Below are positions 57,471-64,000 of a stretch of 64,000 bases of DNA, piece by piece. A program made the position numbers and the translations under genes. The stretch comes from Agaribacterium haliotis. Lineage in GTDB: Bacteria; Pseudomonadota; Gammaproteobacteria; Pseudomonadales; Cellvibrionaceae. Within the stretch, counting starts at the first letter, position 1, and every line of letters begins with the position of its first letter. Location: contig NZ_NKQJ01000002.1 in assembly GCF_002312815.1 (NCBI RefSeq), forward strand, positions 115,014-179,013, in the 5' to 3' direction. The notes under the pieces were generated by a model, which saw nothing but the letters and a program-made list of their open reading frames with translations, was not told where the DNA came from and ran no database searches.

Positions 57471-58853
57471 TTAGTTAAGCTCTTGCTGTATTTTTTTCTC
57501 GATAATCTGTTTTTGTTCAGCGCTTAAGCGATCTAGCGAATACAGGGCGGCCATCGCAGCTTGTGGATTAAAACTCGCCCACTGCAGTAAGGCTCCCTCT
57601 GCGTAAATTGCACGCAGGTAATCATCACTTAAAGACCCGGCAAGCGCTAAGCTTTGCTCGGGATTTTTTTGTAGCTGCGCATTGATTCCAGCAAGGCTAG
57701 CTTGGTCACGCATAGATCCTTCTGGCAAACTCTGCAGCCAGCGCTCATAATCATCAACACTGCTATCAACCATGCCACTAGCCGCATGCTCTATAACTTG
57801 CAGCTTTAGCTTGTGAGGGAATTCATCTAAACGCTCGGTTAACAACTGCGGAGATTGCCGCGATAAGCTCGCCACAGCGGCGCTAAGAATTTCAGGCTCG
57901 TGAAGCAGCTCCGGCTGCGTTAACAAATAATCGAGCGCGGCTTCTGGAATATCTCGCTCTGCCCAGGCATCCAAAATTGTCGCCATGGCCCCCGTTCGCA
58001 GCTGCTTTGGTAGTTGTTCAGCCCAATCTAGCGCACTGTAAACATCCTCTTTAAATAAGCTCTCTGCCAAAATTGGCGCAAGCTGCTGTTTTTGGCCATT
58101 TGTTAGGCTGCCCCACTCTGCAACTGCGCGCATCGGTTCGTGCTGGATTAATTGCTGAAACAGACCTAGCTGCATATCGCGGCGGCTGATGCTCTGCGGT
58201 TGTTGCGCAAGCCAATCATAGGCGGTTTGTATATCTTGCTTGGCCCACATTTCAATAACCGTTGTGCGAACCAGATCCCGACCGTCATCGTCAATGCTCT
58301 CTAACACTTCAAGAGCCTTTGACGGTGAAGTTTTAGCTGCGCCTTGGAAAAAGGCGTGGACCAGATAGGCGTATTGACTGTGCGCACTGTTTTTATTTAG
58401 CCACGCAATAAAGGCTTCATCAAAGTTGGAACCCGCTATAAATGCAATCGTTTGCAACAACTCGTACCGCTGTTTACTTAAAGAAAAATTTAACGCGTCT
58501 ATTGGGTTTTGCTGTGCCCACTCAGCAATAGATAGTTTTAGCCTTTCAGCTTGTAGAAAATCATCATCGCGTATCAGCAATTGCTTGACATGCTTCTCAG
58601 TCGATACCGGCTTCTGCTTGCCAGAGCCTTCTTCTAACGTGATAACTTTAGTGTTCTGCAAAGCGTGCGTGTCATCAGCGCGGAGGCTAACTGCCAGCTC
58701 GCTTGAATATTGTTGACTACTTAGTGCACTTACATACATAAGTTTGTGCGTAGCAAAACCGGCGAAAAACGCCAGTAATACACAAAGAAGAATAAGCAAT
58801 ACGGTACGATGTGAAAAAATAAGCTCAGCATCAGCTTGATATTTAATACCCAT
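57471..58853 (-). CDS. Membrane-anchored helical-repeat protein, paralog A
   Basis: I do not recognise a named family. The 460-residue protein has one N-terminal transmembrane helix (VLLILLCVLLAFFAGFATHKL), a flexible segment to about residue 100, then a solenoid of helical repeats with a recurring WA-x2-DI-x-AxxWL/YLxxLP pattern (for example MWAKQDIQTAYDWLAQQP, AEQLPKQLRTGAMATILDAW, AERDIPEAALDYLL). The likely location is the periplasmic face of the inner membrane, as a protein-interaction scaffold. It is clearly paralogous to the gene at 59867-61267, with shared order, length and motifs. Confidence 0.75.
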   Translation of the reverse strand: MGIKYQADAELIFSHRTVLLILLCVLLAFFAGFATHKLMYVSALSSQQYSSELAVSLRADDTHALQNTKVITLEEGSGKQKPVSTEKHVKQLLIRDDDFLQAERLKLSIAEWAQQNPIDALNFSLSKQRYELLQTIAFIAGSNFDEAFIAWLNKNSAHSQYAYLVHAFFQGAAKTSPSKALEVLESIDDDGRDLVRTTVIEMWAKQDIQTAYDWLAQQPQSISRRDMQLGLFQQLIQHEPMRAVAEWGSLTNGQKQQLAPILAESLFKEDVYSALDWAEQLPKQLRTGAMATILDAWAERDIPEAALDYLLTQPELLHEPEILSAAVASLSRQSPQLLTERLDEFPHKLKLQVIEHAASGMVDSSVDDYERWLQSLPEGSMRDQASLAGINAQLQKNPEQSLALAGSLSDDYLRAIYAEGALLQWASFNPQAAMAALYSLDRLSAEQKQIIEKKIQQELN

Positions 58854-59264
58854 AACTTGTTATTCTCGTTTTTGAGGCCACCTAAGCGCACTGCAGATCT
58901 TCAGTAGAAGCGCTTACCGGCCATATTTATTCTTATACGAGTATGAGCTTGCCAAAATCTATCCGTGAAAGCAAAACTTAAAATCACAACCTATTAGCTA
59001 AACAACGACAGATTTAAGGCATGTAAAGTTAGCTAATTTTTCAACACCAAAAGAGGATCGCCGTGCTATTGATTACGGGCTTGGGTTAAGGGCTTGGGTT
59101 AAGGGCGTGGGCTTAAGGCTTGGACTACAAACTATGTTTGAGTTTCACCGGGCAAGCGGGCATATTTAATGCTTGTTAAGCAGCACGACCTTATCCTGCG
59201 CCACTGGCCTTAATGGGGCATTTGGCACATATAACCTTCAGTAAAACAGATTGGCCATCGCACA
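58854..59264. other. Divergent intergenic region with short tandem repeat, 411 bp
   Basis: This lies between paralog A (leftward) and the GNAT gene (rightward). Apart from the tandem repeat at 59077-59123 no gene or RNA is recognised. It presumably contains two promoters. Confidence 0.4.
59077..59123. repeat. 13-bp tandem repeat, about 3.5 copies
   Basis: GGGCTTGGGTTAA occurs twice exactly (59077-59089, 59090-59102), followed by a variant GGGCGTGGGCTTAA and a partial GGCTTGG. It is non-coding and lies about 140 bp upstream of the acetyltransferase gene. Confidence 0.85.
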
Positions 59265-59822
59265 ATGATATTACGACTTGCCACCGCAAACGATGCCGAT
59301 AACATCGCAGCCATACACAGCCGCAGCTGGAAAGAGAACTATCAAAACGCACTCAGTGCAGAATATCTAGCGACTGGCGCCACCAAAGAACGCCAGCAGC
59401 TCTGGCGAACGCGGCTGCACACGCCCGAGGCGAATCAACGCGTTATTGTTGCTGATAACGGCCGGCAGCTTTGTGCTTTTGTTTGTATGTATTTATCTGC
59501 CCACCAGCACTGGGGCTCTTATATAGATAATTTACACGTGCTGCGCACCCATCATAGGCAAGGCCTGGGCAGAGCCCTACTTGGTGAAGCCGCGCGCATC
59601 AGCTATCAACAACAGGCCAAACAGGGCATGTATTTACTGGTCAACCAGGACAACCAAAAGGCCCAGGCATTTTATAAAAAGCTTGGTGCAAACAAGGCCG
59701 AATCTGCGATATGGCATGCGCCCGACGGAAGCGCCGTGCCAACCTATTATTTTGTATGGCACGATTTACACCGTCTGTTAAATCATGCTAGCGGGGATAA
59801 AATCAAAGGCCTTGCAGAATAA
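59265..59822 (+). CDS. GNAT-family N-acetyltransferase
   Basis: A 185-residue acetyl-CoA-dependent transferase. The start MILRLATANDADNIAAIHSRSW is the GNAT N-terminus. The acetyl-CoA pyrophosphate loop is HHRQGLGRALL, followed by NQDNQKAQAFYKKLGANK. It resembles RimI/PhnO-like members; the substrate is not predictable. It reads rightward between two leftward paralogous genes, so it either was inserted between them or was carried along in the duplication. Confidence 0.9.
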   Translation: MILRLATANDADNIAAIHSRSWKENYQNALSAEYLATGATKERQQLWRTRLHTPEANQRVIVADNGRQLCAFVCMYLSAHQHWGSYIDNLHVLRTHHRQGLGRALLGEAARISYQQQAKQGMYLLVNQDNQKAQAFYKKLGANKAESAIWHAPDGSAVPTYYFVWHDLHRLLNHASGDKIKGLAE

Positions 59823-59866
59823 GCCCGAATAAGCAGCGCTTCAAAATCAGTCCCGCGCGGGGAAGC

Positions 59867-61267
59867 TTAGGGCAGCTCGGCAAGTATTTTATGTTTTTGC
59901 TGCTCACTTAGCACCTCGCTAAACTCGATAGCCGCTCTGGCTAAGCTCGGTTCTGAATTGGCCCACGACTGTGCCGCCTCACTTAAATAGCGCTGCCGGT
60001 CTTGCGCGGAAATAATATTTTCTGCGTACTTAAACGCCAGATCGGGCCGGGTGCGAACGTTAGCGCTGATAGCCGGAAGACTCGCAGCTTCTCGTTGCGC
60101 ACCGATAGGTAAGCTCTGATACCACACCTCAAATTCCTCAACGCGGCCACTGTGCATAAGCGCACTGGATATCTGTTGCACAACGGTTTGTTTGTGTTTG
60201 TCATTAAAATCCGGCAACCTTGCAACCAGCACTTGATAGTCCAAGCTTGCCACACTGCTTACGGCGGCCAGTAACACATCGTTATTGTCTTGCAGCTTTT
60301 CATCTGCAAGCACATAGTCAAGCGCCAACTCCGGCAAACCCTCTGCGGCCCAAGAGTGCATTAAGCTCGACAAAGCCGCTGCGCGCTCATCTTCAGATAG
60401 TGTTTCAGCCCAATCAATCGCATCGTAGATATCTATCTGCGCTAAGACTTCGGCGGTTTGCGCTACCAACTGGTTTTTGTCATCACCTGAATTCAACTGC
60501 GCCACCATCGCAGCGGCCTGCTCTGGCTCTTTTTTGATATAGTGTTTTAGCGCCCGCAGCCGCAACTCTTTGGTTAAAGTACTATTTTCACGCCCCTGCA
60601 ACCACTCAAAAACATCGCCGACGTCTTTTGTCGCCCACGCATCCACCACCGCCAAGACAAGTTCGGCTTGCTTATTGCCAGAATAATTTTTTTCAAGAAA
60701 TAACAGTGCTTCTTTGGGGGCTTTATCTGCGTAAGCGTGGTAATACGACTGGGCCCAATAATCGTGTTTAACGTGCTGCTGGTTCCGGTGCAGCCACTGC
60801 TGTAATTCCGGGTTTTTTGTTTGCCCTGCAACCGCCATTAACACGGGCATCAGCTGTTGTTTTTTATCTTCACTTAGGCCTTGTATATACTCAAATACCT
60901 CAAGCGGTGCCTGCAAAGCCCACTTCGCAACAGCAATATTAAGCTGCGACAAGTTCAGTACATTTTCAGATGAGCGGGCCAAGGTTTCCACGGCGTTGCG
61001 ATACGGGTCAGCACTGAGTCCATTTTCATCTGCGCTGAGCACATGTGTGGTTTGTTCAGGCGTAGCAACGAGTTCATCAGCAATACGCAGGGCTTTGATT
61101 TCACTGTGATTATATTGCTCTTTCACCATGGCCGCTTCTGTGTAGCCTCGATATGCTTCATTAGCCGAGAAAAAAACTGCGTGACAGATAAACCCCATAA
61201 TAAAAGCGACCGATATCGACAAAAGATAAGCGGGAGTAATGTAATTATAGCTCTGTATAGTTTTCAT
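59867..61267 (-). CDS. Membrane-anchored helical-repeat protein, paralog B
   Basis: A 466-residue paralog of the protein at 57471-58853. An N-terminal transmembrane helix (PAYLLSISVAFIMGFICHAVFF) is followed by a charged linker and helical repeats, including VDAWATKDVGDVFEWLQG, YDAIDWAETLSEDERAAAL, MHSWAAEGLPELALDYVL and FEVWYQSLPIGAQREAASL. The last has a direct counterpart in paralog A (YERWLQSLPEGSMRDQASL). No enzyme motif is visible. It is probably a periplasm-facing scaffold. The family is not recognised. Confidence 0.75.
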   Translation of the reverse strand: MKTIQSYNYITPAYLLSISVAFIMGFICHAVFFSANEAYRGYTEAAMVKEQYNHSEIKALRIADELVATPEQTTHVLSADENGLSADPYRNAVETLARSSENVLNLSQLNIAVAKWALQAPLEVFEYIQGLSEDKKQQLMPVLMAVAGQTKNPELQQWLHRNQQHVKHDYWAQSYYHAYADKAPKEALLFLEKNYSGNKQAELVLAVVDAWATKDVGDVFEWLQGRENSTLTKELRLRALKHYIKKEPEQAAAMVAQLNSGDDKNQLVAQTAEVLAQIDIYDAIDWAETLSEDERAAALSSLMHSWAAEGLPELALDYVLADEKLQDNNDVLLAAVSSVASLDYQVLVARLPDFNDKHKQTVVQQISSALMHSGRVEEFEVWYQSLPIGAQREAASLPAISANVRTRPDLAFKYAENIISAQDRQRYLSEAAQSWANSEPSLARAAIEFSEVLSEQQKHKILAELP

Positions 61268-61346
61268 TTATTTACCAACACATGGTAGTTGTTTCACTAG
61301 CGTTGTTAATTTCCAGGCTTTAATACCACGGATCAATCTAAGCGTG

Positions 61347-62795
61347 TTACAAAAACCCAGGAATAAACCGATATTTCACACGCTGGCAGTAGCTTCGATA
61401 TGCCGGGTCCGCCTGCAAATGGCGCTCTTCCGTCAACGCTCGCCAATAGTACAACCAGGACATAAGCAGTAGGCCCAAACACTGCAATAGAGCCGGAATA
61501 ACTTCATAACTAATGGCGCTGTACAAAAGTGCCGGAAACATCAAAAACCACCACGCAAAATTCTTGCTGGCATAGGCTGGGTGGCGAATATAGGCATAGG
61601 GGCCTGAACGAATGATGCCCCTGTTTGTTAAGTTTGAAAAACGCACACCAAAACACAGGGTCGACAACATATATAAAAGATAACTAAGTAACATCAGCAC
61701 TAAAAAAACACTGATAAGCCACTGCTGCTCAAACAAATACATTAACTGCCTCTCCGAGGGCGGCGAAAAATACAATCCCAATTCGCGCTGAAACGGCGGA
61801 TAACAAAGCAGGCAAACCAACCAGCCAAGCGCTGTTGCTTCGGTTGACAGTGTTTGATTATCTACCCATCGAGATGAGACGATGTATCCACACCAAGCTA
61901 AGGCAACATCAATAGAAAATATAAACGAAATTGATATGTTATAGAGATCGGAGTTAAAGTTTGAGTGGCTGTAGTTAGCAGACTGCTCGGCCTGCCAGAA
62001 ATCGCCCCAAAAAACACCGGACAAATAGCCAACATTGTTAATAAAATGAGGAAACTGATCAAAGAAAAACACCGTCATTAACGGTGCAAAAAACACCTTT
62101 ACAAGAATAGACAGTGTCAGCTTCTTATCGTTGTTAGTTAAGTTTAAGCCTGATGGCGAGAGCGATAACAAATTTTTTAGCGGGGTATAGATTAAACGCA
62201 ACATATACCAGCCGTAATCCATACGATCACTTTTAATACTGTATTTAAAAGCCCGGGTTATTAATACATACGGGAAACCAGCGTAAAGATAAGCACTGTA
62301 ACATAGCTCTACAAAACGAAACCACGGCTGGTAATAAAGCGCTTGATTCTGAAAACCATATTCGCCTGCATAGCGATAAAACGCATAAATAATGGTCAGC
62401 AACAGTAAGCCAGAAAAATACAGTACCAGAGACTCCAGTACAAAATAGAAATATGAGCGCTTGCGTAACTTAGGATGTAATTTAAAAAACTTTATGCCAC
62501 GAGATCGATGCCAATAATTGAGGCGAGTGAACTCAATAATCAGCATCGATAGGCAAACCGCAAGCAAAGCGAAAATAAGGCCGTCTGTGCGAGTAACGCA
62601 GATACGCCAAGCTCCGAGGTACAAACCCTTATCCAGCACAGAAGCACTGTGATAATACACCGCAAGGGCAACAACAGCGAAAGCGCCACCGAGGCCACTA
62701 AGCCAGGCACCATCAGTAACCCAGCGCTGATCATAGGCCCCCATGCTACTCTTCATTAAAGGCTCGCTTGTACCCCGGGCTTTTTCGTTTGTCAT
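61347..62795 (-). CDS. Multi-spanning membrane protein with ICMT-like methyltransferase end
   Basis: A 482-residue integral membrane protein with roughly ten hydrophobic segments. The C-terminal 110 residues match the isoprenylcysteine carboxyl methyltransferase/phospholipid methyltransferase fold: SNLTNRGIIRSGPYAYIRHPAY, then after two helices EERHLQADPAYRSYCQRVKYRFIPG. RHP and E-ER are the S-adenosylmethionine-site residues of that family. The long N-terminal membrane region of about 350 residues is unusual, since bacterial members are usually near 200 residues. The substrate is unknown; a membrane lipid or hydrophobic small molecule is likely. Confidence 0.8.
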   Translation of the reverse strand: MTNEKARGTSEPLMKSSMGAYDQRWVTDGAWLSGLGGAFAVVALAVYYHSASVLDKGLYLGAWRICVTRTDGLIFALLAVCLSMLIIEFTRLNYWHRSRGIKFFKLHPKLRKRSYFYFVLESLVLYFSGLLLLTIIYAFYRYAGEYGFQNQALYYQPWFRFVELCYSAYLYAGFPYVLITRAFKYSIKSDRMDYGWYMLRLIYTPLKNLLSLSPSGLNLTNNDKKLTLSILVKVFFAPLMTVFFFDQFPHFINNVGYLSGVFWGDFWQAEQSANYSHSNFNSDLYNISISFIFSIDVALAWCGYIVSSRWVDNQTLSTEATALGWLVCLLCYPPFQRELGLYFSPPSERQLMYLFEQQWLISVFLVLMLLSYLLYMLSTLCFGVRFSNLTNRGIIRSGPYAYIRHPAYASKNFAWWFLMFPALLYSAISYEVIPALLQCLGLLLMSWLYYWRALTEERHLQADPAYRSYCQRVKYRFIPGFL

Positions 62796-63000
62796 TGCTC
62801 ACACAAAATTACATTGTCGTCAACTTTACATCCATACAAAACGATACATAAAGATGCGAATCTTGGCATCGAAACAGTGTCGAAACAGCATTGAAGCAGC
62901 AATAAATCAGCAGCGATTAATTGTTGCCAGAAAGCCGTCTCGCGCCTTTACGCACTTTATCTACCGCTTTGTACGAGAATGGCAAACCTGCCTTTCGCGA

Positions 63001-64000
63001 TTAAAGGTAGGCGTTAAAGAAACCGTTCACCCCGCCAGATTGGGATTCAAAACCAAAAATCCACATCATCTCAACGGTATCTGAAAAGTCCATGCCACCG
63101 TTTTTAATTTTATCGTTGTCCCAGTTCACACCCATCCAGCGCAGTGCTGCAGCGCGCGCCTCAATCCAGACCGGACCAACCTGATTGTCAGACGTCGCAC
63201 GAGCCCAGTATGAAGAACTTTTAGTGGTTAAGCCCGGGGTACCATTGCCCGATGAGTTACCATCTGAGATCTTTTTGTAATCAGTGTTATTGCGCACATA
63301 AGTTAAGTCCGCCGCTGTCGTTTTGTCTTCATTCCACTGGCTGTGTTGAACAACATGAATGCGCGCCCGGCTATTAATTCCCGGCATCTGCGCCTTAATT
63401 TGACGAACCACATCGGCAGTGAAGTCCGACTGCCCCGCTTCTGCCACCCAAATATCTCCACCGGCATTGATTGCATTACGCGCTTTGGCTACGGCCTGAT
63501 TCACAGCATTACTGTAGTTGTCGTGAGCACTGGCCCAGCGATTGCCGAAGGCCAAATTAAACAGATGATTTTCTTTAAGGAAGCTTCCCCCCTGCCAACC
63601 GTAAGCACCGGCCGTGCAGTGAATTTGTACACCTGAAAAACGCGAGTCACTCAACATAGTTGCCAAGCCAGCCACAGCGTGTAGATCATCTTCATCGGGT
63701 TTGCCATCGTAGTTGCACAACAGTAGATCCTTAGCTTTATCAAAACGACCAAGCATACCTACCCCGCCACCCGAAGAGCTTGATGAGCTACTTGACGATG
63801 AACTGGAGCTGCTCGAACTACTCGATGACTGCTCACAGGGGCTGCTTCCGCACATACAAACACTATTGTTGCTTGCACTGTTTTTACAGTCAGTCGCCTG
63901 GTTGCCGAAGCTGGTTTTACACTGAGCAGTAGTATTGCACTGATCAATGCTGCCACCGGAGCTGCTTGAGGAGCTAGATGAACTGGAGCTAGAGCTTGAA
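63001..64000 (-). CDS. Secreted polyserine-linked protein with nucleoside-hydrolase-like domain, 5' end outside the window
   Basis: The frame is open from the right edge to a stop at 63001, so the N-terminus and signal lie beyond the window. In order it shows a polyserine stretch, a small Cys-rich module (GGSIDQCNTTAQCKTSFGNQ, then ATDC, SVCMCGSSPCEQ), a second polyserine linker, and a domain of about 260 residues. This last domain begins KDLLLCNYDGKPDEDDLHAVAG, an Asp cluster like the Ca-binding DxDxDD of nucleoside hydrolases. Polyserine linkers of this kind are typical of secreted carbohydrate-active proteins of Saccharophagus/Teredinibacter-type bacteria. The catalytic function is unproven. 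An internal ATG at 63855 is not the real start. Confidence 0.8.
   Translation of the reverse strand, partial: SSSSSSSSSSSSSSGGSIDQCNTTAQCKTSFGNQATDCKNSASNNSVCMCGSSPCEQSSSSSSSSSSSSSSSSSSSGGGVGMLGRFDKAKDLLLCNYDGKPDEDDLHAVAGLATMLSDSRFSGVQIHCTAGAYGWQGGSFLKENHLFNLAFGNRWASAHDNYSNAVNQAVAKARNAINAGGDIWVAEAGQSDFTADVVRQIKAQMPGINSRARIHVVQHSQWNEDKTTAADLTYVRNNTDYKKISDGNSSGNGTPGLTTKSSSYWARATSDNQVGPVWIEARAAALRWMGVNWDNDKIKNGGMDFSDTVEMMWIFGFESQSGGVNGFFNAYL

Noticed and set aside
63759-63832. Serine-codon run as a microsatellite
   Set aside because: Mixed AGC/TCN codons encode a polyserine linker typical of secreted enzymes, so it is coding low complexity, not a simple DNA repeat.

Overview
The window looks like the chromosome of a marine, polysaccharide-degrading gammaproteobacterium of the Cellvibrionaceae/Teredinibacter/Saccharophagus type. 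The grounds are a very large TonB-dependent receptor, GH50 and GH16 agarases, polyserine linkers, a tryptophan-halogenase-like flavoprotein, and a nif cluster with Azotobacter-like gene order. The assignment rests on gene content and recalled family features, not on a database search. I recognised no rRNA, tRNA, CRISPR array or intact insertion sequence.

Region 1 (about 1-25,280) is a red-algal galactan (agar/porphyran) utilisation locus. A TonB-dependent receptor and a truncated lipoprotein run leftward. Divergent from them is an operon that, by family, converts 3,6-anhydro-L-galactose to central metabolites: cycloisomerase, Zn-dependent dehydrogenase, KduD-like SDR and aldehyde dehydrogenase. 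Then come a Tat-exported PhoD-like phosphoesterase, a GH50 lipoprotein agarase, a GH3 glycosidase, a halogenase-like flavoprotein on the opposite strand, a CBM6-linked zinc metalloprotease and a small membrane-anchored protein. The region ends with a P450/ferredoxin/ferredoxin-reductase triad, the gene set known in marine Bacteroidetes for oxidative demethylation of 6-O-methyl-D-galactose. The divergent receptor/operon intergenic region holds a sigma70 promoter and two TTGT-NN-ACAA inverted repeats that look like GntR-type operators.

Region 2 (25,317-27,032) is an ABC-2 transporter pair.

Region 3 (27,202-54,000) is a molybdenum nitrogenase cluster, all on the minus strand. In transcription order there are three main blocks. 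The first is nifHDK-nifT-small ORF-nifY. The second is nifE-nifN-nifX-NifX-associated protein-fdxB. The third is iscA-nifU-nifS-nifV-nifW-nifZ-nifM-clpX, followed by nifF. Each main block is preceded by a sigma54 (GG-N10-GC) promoter and one or two NifA-type TGT-N10-ACA sites. About 7 kb of non-nif genes (acyltransferase, methionine aminopeptidase, Crp-like regulator, SDR, ABM monooxygenase, purT, phosphoglycolate phosphatase, LysE) separates the first block from the second. An orphan sugar-type solute-binding protein lies between fdxB and iscA. nifA, nifL, nifB and nifQ are not in the window.

Region 4 (54,389-64,000) is accessory. It holds a zinc-ribbon/YbjQ-like protein, the remnant of an HxlR regulator gene, a GH16 agarase with a CBM13 module, two paralogous membrane-anchored helical-repeat proteins flanking a GNAT acetyltransferase, a large membrane protein with an isoprenylcysteine-methyltransferase-like C-terminus, and a polyserine-linked secreted protein cut by the right edge.
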